From Phreatobacter sp. (GTDB lineage: Bacteria > Pseudomonadota > Alphaproteobacteria > Rhizobiales > Phreatobacteraceae): a DNA stretch of 64,000 bases. Shown piece after piece: positions 8,698-16,953 of the stretch (position 1 is the first letter of the stretch; each line of letters opens with the position of its first letter). The DNA lies in contig NZ_JAUYFA010000072.1 in the NCBI RefSeq assembly GCF_030691135.1, forward strand, positions 1 through 64,000. The letters run 5' to 3'. The position numbers and the translations under genes were made by a program. The notes beneath the pieces were generated by a model that did not search any database, was not told where the DNA came from, and saw only the letters and a program-made list of their open reading frames with translations.

Positions 8698-9714
8698 ATG
8701 CACGCCATCGTCATCGAAGGGTTCGGCGATCCCGCCGCCACCATCCGCCTGAAGGAGATGCCCGAGCCGGCGCCGCCCGGCCCCGGCGAGGTGACGGTGG
8801 AGATGCTGGTGCTCAACATCAATCCCTCCGACCTCCTGCAGATCCAGGGTCTCTACGGCACGTCGCGGCCGCCGCTGCCCTTCATTCCCGGCGGCGAGGC
8901 GGTGGGCCGCATCGCGGCTGTGGGCGAGGGCGTCAGCGGCCTCGCCGTCGGCGACATCGTCTCGCCGATGATCCTCAATTGCTGGGTCGAGCGGGTGACG
9001 ATGAAGGCCGGGCTGGTGATGAAACTGCCCGTCGACATCGACCTCAGCCAAGCCGCCATGCTGAAGGGCAATCCGGCCACCGCCGAGGCGCTGCTGTCGG
9101 ATCAGGTGGCGCTAGCGCCCGGCGACTGGCTGATGCAGAACGCGGCGAATTCCGCCGTCGGCACCTTCCTGGTCAAGCTCGCGGCGCAGCGGGGGATCAA
9201 GACGCTGAACGTGGTGCGCCGCGACGGCGCGGTGGCGGGTGTGAGGGAGGCCGGCGGCACAGCCGTGCTCGCCGATGCGCTGGAGGACCCCCGCGCCTTC
9301 CGCAAGCGGGTGCAGGAGGCGACCGGCGGCGCGCCGGTGAAGCTCGCCATCGACGCGATCGGCGGGGCTGCGACCGGCGTCATGGCCGGGGCCCTCGCCG
9401 ACGGCGGCACCGTGGTCAACTACGGGCTGCTCTCCGGCGAGCAGTGCCGGATCGACGCCCAGCACCTGATCTTCCGCAAGATCACGCTGAAGGGCTTCTG
9501 GCTGATCCACTGGTTCCAGGATGCCGGCCGGGCGCGCATCGCCGAGACCTATGGCCGGATCGCCCGCGGCATGGCCGAGGGCACGCTGACGACGCCGGTG
9601 GCGGAGGTGGTGCCCATGGCGGAAGCGGCGCGGGCCATGGCGCTGGCAGGCGAAAGCGGCCGGACCGGCAAGGTGCTGATGGTGACGCCGGCGGGCGTCG
9701 CGGCGGGGGTGTGA
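8698..9714 (+). CDS. MDR-family oxidoreductase, trans-2-enoyl reductase (ETR)-like
   Basis: The 338-residue protein is a zinc-free medium-chain dehydrogenase/reductase: it has the G-G-E-A-V-G-R-I-A-A-V-G loop near 65-76 and lacks the Cys cluster of structural-zinc alcohol dehydrogenases. The segment Q-N-A-A-N-S-A-V-G at 147-155, in place of the usual nucleotide-binding G-X-G, is typical of 2-enoyl thioester reductases (ETR/MECR). The likely reaction is NADPH-dependent reduction of an enoyl thioester or quinone. An open frame extends upstream to 8509, but it overlaps the preceding gene and the start at 8698 matches the family. Confidence 0.82.
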   Translation: MHAIVIEGFGDPAATIRLKEMPEPAPPGPGEVTVEMLVLNINPSDLLQIQGLYGTSRPPLPFIPGGEAVGRIAAVGEGVSGLAVGDIVSPMILNCWVERVTMKAGLVMKLPVDIDLSQAAMLKGNPATAEALLSDQVALAPGDWLMQNAANSAVGTFLVKLAAQRGIKTLNVVRRDGAVAGVREAGGTAVLADALEDPRAFRKRVQEATGGAPVKLAIDAIGGAATGVMAGALADGGTVVNYGLLSGEQCRIDAQHLIFRKITLKGFWLIHWFQDAGRARIAETYGRIARGMAEGTLTTPVAEVVPMAEAARAMALAGESGRTGKVLMVTPAGVAAGV

Positions 9715-9765
9715 CGGCAGGGAGCTGTTGCCTCATCGCCCCGTTCGGGAGCGCCGCTGTTCAGA

Positions 9766-9914
9766 GGCCCCACCCTGACCCTCCCCGCTGCGCGGGGAGG
9801 GGGACTTCCACGGCGGCCCATCCCGTCATCCCTGGCGCCAGGCGCGACCGGTAGAATGGAAGCGGGACGTCATAGTCCCCCTCCCCGCGCAGCGGGGAGG
9901 GTAAGGGTGGGGCC
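9766..9914. repeat. Double-hairpin intergenic repeat, family A, copy 2
   Basis: Arms run from GGCCCCACCCTGACCCTCCC to GGGAGGGTAAGGGTGGGGCC. The inner arms GGGGGACT and AGTCCCCC are also inverted. Each arm contains its own hairpin (CTCCCCGC-TGC-GCGGGGAG). It fills the gap between the convergent oxidoreductase and acyl-CoA ligase genes. Confidence 0.93.
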
Positions 9915-9979
9915 TCGTTTCGATGTCCGCTCGTGCCGAGTCTTGCTCCGGACGGACACCCCACAGGGCGCCCGCCGCA

Positions 9980-11845
9980 TCACGCGTAGAGGCGCTTGAT
10001 GGCCTCGGCATATTTCGCCTCGATGGCCTTGCGGCGCACCTTCATCGTGGCGGTGACCTCGCCGTCGTCGTGGTCGAGTTCCTTGTCGAGGATCTCGAAG
10101 CGGCGGATGTTGGCGACCTGGGCGATGGTCTCATTGGCCTTGTCGACGGCCTGCTGGACGAGGTCAACGACCTCGGGCGCCTGCGACAGGTTCTTGTAGT
10201 TGGTGAAGGCGATGCCCTTCATCTCGGCCCATTTGCCGACCGTGTCCATGTCGATCTGGATCAGCGCCGCGACATATTTCTGGCGGTCGCCAAAGACGAT
10301 GCATTCCTTGATGAAGGGGCTGAGCTTCACCGCATGCTCGATCTCGGTGGGCGACAGGTTCTTGCCGCCGGCGGTGATCATGATGTCCTTCTTGCGGTCG
10401 ATGACCTTGAAGTGGCCGCCCTGCATCTCGGCGACGTCGCCGGTGCGCAGCCAGCCGTCGACGATGGTCTGACGGGTGGCCTCCTCGTTCTTGTAATAGC
10501 CCTCGAAGATGGTGGCGCCGCGCGCCATGATCTCGCCGTCCTCGGCGAGCTGGACCTGCGTGCCCTTCATCGGCTTGCCGACCGTGCCGACGACGACGTC
10601 GTCGAGCGTCTGGCCGAGGATACCGCCCGAGGTTTCGGTCATGCCGTAGATCTCGACCAGCGGCACGCCGATGGTGCGGAAGAAGCGGATGACCTCGGGC
10701 GAGATCGGCGCCGCGCCGGTGAAGGCGATGCGGCAGCGGGTCAGGCCGATGGCGTTCTTCAGGGCGCGGAACACCGTGACATAGGCGAGGGCATAGGTTG
10801 CCCGCTCGGCGAGCGTCCATTGCGACCGGGGCTTGTCGGCGAAGGGCGCGCAGCGGTCGAAGGCGGTCTTGTACAGCCATTTCTGGACCGGACGCGCCTC
10901 GTACATCTTCACGCGGATGCCCGAATGCATCTTCTCCCAGATGCGCGGCACGCCCAGGAAGCTGGTGGGACCCACCTCGCGCAGGTCCTCCTGGACCGTG
11001 CGCAGCGACTCGCCGAAATCGACCCTGCTGCCGGCATAGAGCGGCCCGAAGACCGTGGTCGCCTGTTCCGCCACGTGGCAGAGCGGCAGATAGGACAGCG
11101 CCGTCCAGCCCGTGCCGATGCCGTAGCGGTCGATAAGGCCGTTGGCGCCGGCGCGGATGTTGCTGAAGGAGAGCATGGCACCCTTCGGCTTGCCGGTTGA
11201 TCCAGAGGTATAGATCAATAGAGCAATGTCGGAGAGCCGATGGTCGCGCATCAGGTCGTCGATGATCGCGGGGTTCTTCTCGTACTCGGCGCGGCCCAGC
11301 GCCTCCACCGCATCGAAGGTCATGACCAGGCCCGGCTCGTAGCCGGCGAGGCCGCGGTCCTCGAGGGCGATGATCTTCCTGACCTTGGGCAGGTCGGCGC
11401 GCGCCTCCACCACCTTGTCGATCTGCTCCTGGTCCTCGCAGACGACGATGGTGCAGTCGGCATGGTCGAGCACATAGGCGACTTCGTTGGCCGGGCTGGT
11501 CGGATAGACGCCGACCGTGACGGCGCCGAGGACGCCGGCGCCCATCTGCGACAGCACCCATTCGATGCGGTTCTCGGAGATGATGCCGATATGGCCCCTG
11601 GGTTCGAGGCCGACGGCGCGGAAGCCGAGGGCGAGATGGCACGACCGCAGCCAGTAGTCGGCAAAGGTCGTCGGACGCCAGATGCCGAAGCGCTTCTGCC
11701 GGAGGGCGATCTCAGCCCCGCGCTCGACCGCGTGTTTCTTCAGCATCTGCACGACCGAGAGCGGCGGCAGGGCGGCTGCGGGATCGGCCGCCGCAGGGCT
11801 CGCCGCCTCGCGGGCCATGTCCAGCGGAAGGACGGTTGCGGTCAT
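9980..11845 (-). CDS. AMP-dependent acyl-CoA ligase (long-chain fatty acid/aromatic acid type)
   Basis: The 621-residue adenylate-forming enzyme activates a carboxylic acid with ATP and CoA. Core motif I is I-Y-T-S-G-S-T-G-K-P-K-G at about 212-223. It also has the E-I-Y-G-M-T-E motif and the C-terminal D-R-K-K-D-I-M-I-T-A-G-G-K-N hinge, as in FadD15-like ligases. A GTG nine bases upstream (11854) would lengthen it, but that GTG sits inside the ribosome-binding site GAGGTGG. The ATG at 11845 overlaps the livF stop as ATGA and is preferred. As last gene of a liv-type importer operon, it suggests the importer brings in a carboxylic acid rather than only amino acids. Confidence 0.9.
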   Translation of the reverse strand: MTATVLPLDMAREAASPAAADPAAALPPLSVVQMLKKHAVERGAEIALRQKRFGIWRPTTFADYWLRSCHLALGFRAVGLEPRGHIGIISENRIEWVLSQMGAGVLGAVTVGVYPTSPANEVAYVLDHADCTIVVCEDQEQIDKVVEARADLPKVRKIIALEDRGLAGYEPGLVMTFDAVEALGRAEYEKNPAIIDDLMRDHRLSDIALLIYTSGSTGKPKGAMLSFSNIRAGANGLIDRYGIGTGWTALSYLPLCHVAEQATTVFGPLYAGSRVDFGESLRTVQEDLREVGPTSFLGVPRIWEKMHSGIRVKMYEARPVQKWLYKTAFDRCAPFADKPRSQWTLAERATYALAYVTVFRALKNAIGLTRCRIAFTGAAPISPEVIRFFRTIGVPLVEIYGMTETSGGILGQTLDDVVVGTVGKPMKGTQVQLAEDGEIMARGATIFEGYYKNEEATRQTIVDGWLRTGDVAEMQGGHFKVIDRKKDIMITAGGKNLSPTEIEHAVKLSPFIKECIVFGDRQKYVAALIQIDMDTVGKWAEMKGIAFTNYKNLSQAPEVVDLVQQAVDKANETIAQVANIRRFEILDKELDHDDGEVTATMKVRRKAIEAKYAEAIKRLYA

Positions 11846-12645
11846 GACAGCCACCTCTTGCGCCTCTTGTAGTGCTTGATGTCGCGATAGCTCTTGTGGG
11901 CGAGACCGAGATAGAATTCCTGCACGTCGCGATCCGCGATCAGCTTCTCGGTCGGCCCGTCGATGACGATGCGCCCGGTCTCCATGATGTAGCCATAGTG
12001 GGCGATGGAGAGGGCGACGGAGGCGTTCTGCTCGACGAGGAGCATGGAGACGCCCTCCTCGGCATTGATGCGGGCGATGATGCCGAAGATCTCCTCCACC
12101 AGCAGCGGCGCGAGGCCGAGCGAGGGCTCGTCGAGGAGGATGACGCGGGGCTTGGCGACCAGGGCGCGGCCGATGGCCAGCATCTGCTGTTCGCCACCCG
12201 ACAGATAGCCGGCAATAGACTTGCGCCGCTCGGCGAGGCGCGGGAAGTAGCGGTAGACGATGTCGAAGTCCGGCGTGACGCCGGAACGGCCGGTCAGGGC
12301 ATAGGTTGCGGCGGTGAGGTTCTCCTCGACCGTCAGGTCGCCGAAGATGCGCCGGCCTTCCATGACGTGGAACAGGCCGCGGCGGACCAGCTTGTGCGGC
12401 GCGCTCTGCTCGACGGTCTCGCCGTCGAACCTGATCCGCCCCTCGGTGACGAGGCCGTTCTCCATCGGAAGGAGCGCCGACACGGCCTTGAGCACGGTCG
12501 ACTTGCCGGCACCGTTGGAACCGAGGAGGGCGACGATCTTGCCCTTCGGCACGGCGAGCGACAGGCCGCGCAGGGCCTGGATCGCCTTGCTGTAGACCAC
12601 CTCGATGTTGTTCACCTCGAGAATGAGGTCGCCGGTCGTCGCCAT
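11842..12645 (-). CDS. livF: Branched-chain amino acid-type ABC transporter ATPase (LivF-like)
   Basis: The 267-residue ATPase has Walker A G-S-N-G-A-G-K-S-T at 42-50, the signature L-S-G-G-E-Q-Q at 148-154 and Walker B V-I-L-L-D-E-P-S-L-G-L-A-P, the last stretch being diagnostic of LivF. The ATG at 12645 is preferred over an upstream GTG because GAGGG precedes it. The C-terminus is extended and very basic (K-H-Y-K-R-R-K-R-W). It is the fifth gene of the operon and overlaps the ligase gene by four bases. Confidence 0.93.
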   Translation of the reverse strand: MATTGDLILEVNNIEVVYSKAIQALRGLSLAVPKGKIVALLGSNGAGKSTVLKAVSALLPMENGLVTEGRIRFDGETVEQSAPHKLVRRGLFHVMEGRRIFGDLTVEENLTAATYALTGRSGVTPDFDIVYRYFPRLAERRKSIAGYLSGGEQQMLAIGRALVAKPRVILLDEPSLGLAPLLVEEIFGIIARINAEEGVSMLLVEQNASVALSIAHYGYIMETGRIVIDGPTEKLIADRDVQEFYLGLAHKSYRDIKHYKRRKRWLS

Positions 12646-12710
12646 GGGGCCCTCGGGCACTGGAGATGGGATGGCGGGGCGGCCGCGCGCGGCGACCGCC
12701 CCTGCCGGGA

Positions 12711-13892
12711 TCAGGCGCTGGCCGTGATGGTGATCCAGTCGGAGGCCGGCTTCAGCATCTTGTCGGCGGCGCTGTACTGGTAGACGCGGCCATGCGGGAA
12801 GGAGTTGTTCACCATCGAGACCGGCACGCCGAAGATGCCGCCGGTATCGTAGTTCTTCAGCGCGCGGGCGTGCTTCATCATGTTGACGACGTTCAGCTCC
12901 TCGTTGGCGCCGAGGGTGCGGCGCAGCACCTCGATGGCCAGCATGGCGTTGGTCCAGCCCTGGTAATAGGCGTGGGTGCGGGTCTTGCCGACATTGGCGG
13001 CCCGGATCGCCTCGACCTGGACGCCCTTGGCATCGGCGTCGAAGTTGTAGCAGGAGACGCCCATATAGCCGTCGGCGGCAGCGCCGGCGCGGTTCATCAG
13101 CACGGTGTCGGTGGAGTAGAACGTGCCCATGAACTTCGAGGTCATGCCGGCCTGGCGGGCCTGGGCCATGAATTCCGGGATCGGCTGCAGCACATAGCCG
13201 TGGAAGATGACGAAGTCGGGGTTGCGACGGCGGATCTTGAGGACATCGCCCGAGACGTCGACCGAACCCGGCTGCGTGACGATCTTCTCCACCACATTGA
13301 GCTCGAGGCGCTTGGCTTCGGCCTCGGCGGCAGCGATCGGGTCACGGCCGAACTCGGTGTCGGAATGGACGAAGACCACCGAGGCGCCCTTCTTCTGGGC
13401 GGCGATGTAGCGCAGCAGCACGCGCATCTGGTCCGAATAGTTGGGACCGGGGATCCACTGGTTCGGGAAGGCCTGCGCATTGTCGATCTCGGAGGCGAAG
13501 GAGGCGCCGCCCATGACGGTGGTGCCGCGGCGGTTCAGCTCCGGATTGATGGCCTTCTGGAAGCCGGTCGAATCACCGAAGAAGACCGGCGTCTGATGCT
13601 GCGAGGTGATGCGGGTGAAGATGGCGACGGCATTGTCGACGCGGTAGCCGGAATCCTCGTTGACATAGCGGATGCGGCGGCCGGCGACGCCGCCGGCGCG
13701 GTTGACGAACTCGAAATGGTCGCGGCCGCCCTCGAAGCCCTCGACGCCGGCGAAGGCGAAGACGCCGGACATCGGGTTGGCGGCGCCGATGACGATTTCG
13801 GGGGCCTGGGCAAAGGCGCGGCCGCTCGCGGTCGAGACGAGGGCGGCGCCGAGGCCGAGCTGGTGGAATGCACGGCGGGTCAGACGGGTCAT
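12711..13892 (-). CDS. ABC transporter substrate-binding protein, LivK type
   Basis: The 393-residue protein has an N-terminal export signal with twin arginines (M-T-R-L-T-R-R-A-F) and a hydrophobic stretch ending A-F-A-Q-A, so it may use the Tat route. The mature part has the type I periplasmic-binding fold of Leu/Ile/Val-binding proteins, starting E-I-V-I-G-A-A-N-P-M-S-G. The open frame reaches 14108, but the ATG at 13892 with AGGAG upstream gives the normal start. Family members bind amino acids, amides, urea or aromatic acids; the ligase in the operon favours an organic acid here. Confidence 0.92.
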   Translation of the reverse strand: MTRLTRRAFHQLGLGAALVSTASGRAFAQAPEIVIGAANPMSGVFAFAGVEGFEGGRDHFEFVNRAGGVAGRRIRYVNEDSGYRVDNAVAIFTRITSQHQTPVFFGDSTGFQKAINPELNRRGTTVMGGASFASEIDNAQAFPNQWIPGPNYSDQMRVLLRYIAAQKKGASVVFVHSDTEFGRDPIAAAEAEAKRLELNVVEKIVTQPGSVDVSGDVLKIRRRNPDFVIFHGYVLQPIPEFMAQARQAGMTSKFMGTFYSTDTVLMNRAGAAADGYMGVSCYNFDADAKGVQVEAIRAANVGKTRTHAYYQGWTNAMLAIEVLRRTLGANEELNVVNMMKHARALKNYDTGGIFGVPVSMVNNSFPHGRVYQYSAADKMLKPASDWITITASA

Positions 13893-13947
13893 GGTTGTCT
13901 CCTCTGGGGTTGGATCCCGCCTTGGCGGCGGTTCTTGTGTCTTGGGC

Positions 13948-14991
13948 TCACGTCCTGAACGGCCAGAGGGCGAAGTAGCGGCGCGTCCTGCGCCACATCT
14001 CCGCGAGCCCCATGGGTTCGAAGATGAGGAAGCCGATGATGAGCAGTCCGAAGATGATGTTGCGGACCGGGGCAAGATAGATGGATGCGTCGGGGAACCA
14101 GGGCACAAGGGCCGTGGCCGAGAGCTTCAGGAATTCCGGGATGAGCGTCATGAAGACGGCCCCGAAAATCCCGCCGACGATGGTGCCGGCCCCGCCGACG
14201 ATGACGGCGGCGAGGAAGAAGATGGAGGCGAGCGCCGGGAAGCTCTCCGGCGTGACGACGCGGAAGAGATAGGCCCAGAGGCCGCCGGCGACGCCCGCAT
14301 AGAAGGACGAGATGGCGAAGCTCATCAGCTTGTACTTGAGCAGCGAGATGCCGATGATCTCCGCCGAGATGTCGCGGTCGCGGATGGCGATGAAGGCGCG
14401 GCCGACGCGGCTGCGGAAGAGGTTCTTGGCCGCCAGCACCATGATCACGGTGATGGGCATGACCAGCCAGTAGAGCCGGTCCGGCGTCGCCAGCTCGATC
14501 CCGGCGATGGTGGCGGTGGGCACGTTGAGGCCGCGCAGGCCGCCGGTCACCGGCGTCCAGTTGAGGAAGACGAAGCCGAGGATGACGGCGGCGGCGAGCG
14601 TCGCGATGGCGAGGTAGAGACCCTTGATGCGCAGCGAGGGCAGGCCGACGAGATAGCCGATGCCGGCAGCGACGGCGCCGGCGAGGACGAGATTGAGCAG
14701 GACCGGCGTGTCGAAGCGGCCGTCGAAGAAGGCCACCGTATAGGCGCCGACCGCCATGAAGGCGGCATGGCCGAGGCTGACCTGGCCGGTATAGCCGGTG
14801 AGGATGTTGAGGCCGGTGGTGGAGATGACGTTGATCATCACCAGCACGGCGAGGAACATCCAGTAGTTCGAGCCGTTCAGCGGAAACAGGACGAGCCCTG
14901 CGAGCAGCAGGCCGAACCAGACCTTCTGGGTGTCGGTCTTGAACAGCCCCTCGTCGGCCGCGTAGCTCTCCTTGGCGGTACCGACGCGCAT
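13948..14991 (-). CDS. livM: Branched-chain amino acid-type ABC transporter permease (LivM-like)
   Basis: The 347-residue polytopic protein has the LivM hallmarks T-G-L-N-I-L-T-G-Y-T-G-Q-V-S-L-G-H-A-A-F and R-D-R-D-I-S-A-E-I-I-G-I. It forms the inner-membrane channel with LivH. Its start overlaps the LivH stop by one base (TGATG). A hydrophilic N-terminal leader of about 25 residues precedes the first membrane segment. Confidence 0.94.
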   Translation of the reverse strand: MRVGTAKESYAADEGLFKTDTQKVWFGLLLAGLVLFPLNGSNYWMFLAVLVMINVISTTGLNILTGYTGQVSLGHAAFMAVGAYTVAFFDGRFDTPVLLNLVLAGAVAAGIGYLVGLPSLRIKGLYLAIATLAAAVILGFVFLNWTPVTGGLRGLNVPTATIAGIELATPDRLYWLVMPITVIMVLAAKNLFRSRVGRAFIAIRDRDISAEIIGISLLKYKLMSFAISSFYAGVAGGLWAYLFRVVTPESFPALASIFFLAAVIVGGAGTIVGGIFGAVFMTLIPEFLKLSATALVPWFPDASIYLAPVRNIIFGLLIIGFLIFEPMGLAEMWRRTRRYFALWPFRT

Positions 14992-15875
14992 CAGAGCCTC
15001 TCGATCTCGTGGGTGCCGAACAGGCCGTAGGGCCTGACCACCAGCACGACGAGCAGGATGGTGAAGGTGGCGAGAAGCTTGAACTCGCCGCCCATGAAGC
15101 GGCCGACCATGGCTTCGAGCCAGCCGATGAAGAGGCCGGCGATGAGGGCGCCGAGGATCGAGTCGAGGCCGCCGACGATGACCACGACGAAGACCGACAG
15201 GCCGAACAGGCCCATCGCCGAGGAGATGCCGCCGACCGAGCCGACGAGGATGCCGGCCAGCGCCGCGACGACGGCGGCCAGCATCCAGGAGAAGGAGAAG
15301 ACCCCGGGCACGTCGATGCCGACGGAGGAGGCCGCCGCGCGGTCGGTGGCCGTGGCGCGCAGCGCGATGCCGCCGCGCCAGAACGAGAAGACCGTGATCA
15401 GCACCGCCATCGCCGCCGCGGCGATGACGAAGGAATAGGCCGTCTTCGAGGGAATGAAGACCTCGCCGAAGAGGACCGGCTGCGAGGGCAGGAATTCCGG
15501 CAGGCGGCGCGGCTCGGCCGACCAGACGAGCTCGACGACGCCGATCAGCACCGAGGTCAGGCCGATCGTCACCATGAAGACCGAGACCGGATTGTCCTTG
15601 AGGAGCGGGCGGATCATCGTCCGCTCGATCAGCCCGCCGATGACGGCGGCCACCGCCAGCGTCAGCGGCACCGAGGCCCAGATCGGCAGCGAGAGGCCCG
15701 CCGAAAAGCCGTAGAAGACGAAGGCGCCGATCATCAGCATCTCGCCGATGGCCAGATTGATGACCTTGGTGGCCTTGTAGATGATGACGAAGGCGACCCC
15801 GGTCAGCGCCATGAGCGAACCGGTGCCGATACCGGCGAGGCTGGTCTCGACGATGTCGATGAATTCCACGGCCAT
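14991..15875 (-). CDS. livH: Branched-chain amino acid-type ABC transporter permease (LivH-like)
   Basis: The 294-residue membrane protein carries the LivH landmarks G-S-L-M-A-L-T-G-V-A-F-V-I-I-Y near the N-terminus, N-L-A-I-G-E-M-L-M-I-G-A and D-S-I-L-G-A-L-I-A-G. The reading frame runs open far upstream (to 16340) inside livG, but the ATG at 15875 shares one base with the livG stop and fits the family length. Confidence 0.94.
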   Translation of the reverse strand: MAVEFIDIVETSLAGIGTGSLMALTGVAFVIIYKATKVINLAIGEMLMIGAFVFYGFSAGLSLPIWASVPLTLAVAAVIGGLIERTMIRPLLKDNPVSVFMVTIGLTSVLIGVVELVWSAEPRRLPEFLPSQPVLFGEVFIPSKTAYSFVIAAAAMAVLITVFSFWRGGIALRATATDRAAASSVGIDVPGVFSFSWMLAAVVAALAGILVGSVGGISSAMGLFGLSVFVVVIVGGLDSILGALIAGLFIGWLEAMVGRFMGGEFKLLATFTILLVVLVVRPYGLFGTHEIERL

Positions 15876-16729
15876 CACGCCACCTCGCCCATTGCGGCGC
15901 CGTCGAGAGCAGCCTTGCGCGGATCGCCGGAGCCGCCGAGATAGGCCTTGATCACGTCGGGGTTGTTGCGCACCTCGGTCGGCGAGCCGGCGGCGATGCG
16001 GCGGCCGAAGTTCAGCACGCAGACATGGTCGGAAATGTCCATGACCATGCCCATGTCGTGCTCGACGAGCAGCACGGTGACGCCCCATTCGTCGCGCACG
16101 TCGAGGATGGCGCGGGCCATGTCCTCGGTCTCCTCGCGGTTCATGCCGGCGACGGGCTCGTCGAGCATGAGGATGCGCGGGCGCATGGCCAGCGCCCGGG
16201 CGAGTTCGACCTTCTTCTGCAGGCCGTAGGGCAGGATCGCCACCGGCACGTTGCGGATATGGTCGAGCTCGAGGAAGTCGATGACGTCGCGCTCGATCTC
16301 GGCGCGCAGCTCCATCTCCTCGCGCCGGGTCTTGCCCCAATAGAGGAAGGCGCCGAAGACGCCGGAGGTCAGATGGGCGTGGCGGCCGAGCTTGATGTTG
16401 TCGAGCACGGTCATGCCGCGGAACAGCGCGATGTTCTGGAAGGTGCGGGCGAGGCCGAGCTTGGCGCGGTCACGGGCCGGGACCTGGGTGATGTCGACGC
16501 CGTCGAGCTTCACTGTCCCGGTCTTCGGCCGGTAGAAGCCGGAGATGGCGTTGAAGGCCGAGGTCTTGCCGGCCCCGTTCGGGCCGATCAGGGCCGTGAT
16601 GGAACCGGGCTCGACATGCAGGTCGATGCCGTCGAGCGCCTTCACCCCGCCGAACTGCAGCGACAGGTTCTCGACGTCGAGACGGGCGGCGGGCGGCCGC
16701 ACGGGCGCGGCCGAATGTGATGGCGACAC
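15875..16729 (-). CDS. livG: Branched-chain amino acid-type ABC transporter ATPase (LivG-like)
   Basis: This is the first gene of the liv-type operon (livG-livH-livM-substrate-binding gene-livF-ligase). It has Walker A G-P-N-G-A-G-K-T-S at about 49-57, the LivG-type signature L-P-Y-G-L-Q-K-K-V-E-L-A-R-A-L and Walker B L-M-L-D-E-P-V-A-G-M-N. The start is ambiguous: a TTG at 16735 lies only two bases from the GGAGG site, whereas the GTG at 16729 lies eight bases from it and is preferred. That gives 284 residues. Confidence 0.92.
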   Translation of the reverse strand: MSPSHSAAPVRPPAARLDVENLSLQFGGVKALDGIDLHVEPGSITALIGPNGAGKTSAFNAISGFYRPKTGTVKLDGVDITQVPARDRAKLGLARTFQNIALFRGMTVLDNIKLGRHAHLTSGVFGAFLYWGKTRREEMELRAEIERDVIDFLELDHIRNVPVAILPYGLQKKVELARALAMRPRILMLDEPVAGMNREETEDMARAILDVRDEWGVTVLLVEHDMGMVMDISDHVCVLNFGRRIAAGSPTEVRNNPDVIKAYLGGSGDPRKAALDGAAMGEVA

Positions 16730-16822
16730 CGCCAATTCCTCCCCTGGAAGTGCCGCGCGGCTTCAGCCGTCTTCGACACCGATGCGTTCCTGCGCGGGCC
16801 GCGAGACCCGTTCCTTGCTGGC

Positions 16823-16850
16823 AACCTACTCATGGGTACGGCGAGGTCAA
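16823..16850 (-). promoter_or_regulatory. Candidate promoter of the liv-type operon
   Basis: Read on the minus strand, TTGACC (16850-16845) and TAGGTT (16828-16823) are 16 bases apart, about 95 bases upstream of the livG start. It lies in the short gap between livG and the SIR2-like gene. Confidence 0.45.
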
Positions 16851-16953
16851 TGTGAGTTGCGCCGAATTCGATCCGATTCAGCCCTTCGGAGGATGGCGAG
16901 ACGTCGCATCCCATCAAAAATCAGCTTGGAACGTCCAGCCACGGAACCACTGC

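Noticed and set aside
14991-16340. N-terminally extended livH (449 codons)
   Set aside because: The extra 155 codons lie out of frame inside livG. The ATG at 15875 shares a base with the livG stop and gives normal length.
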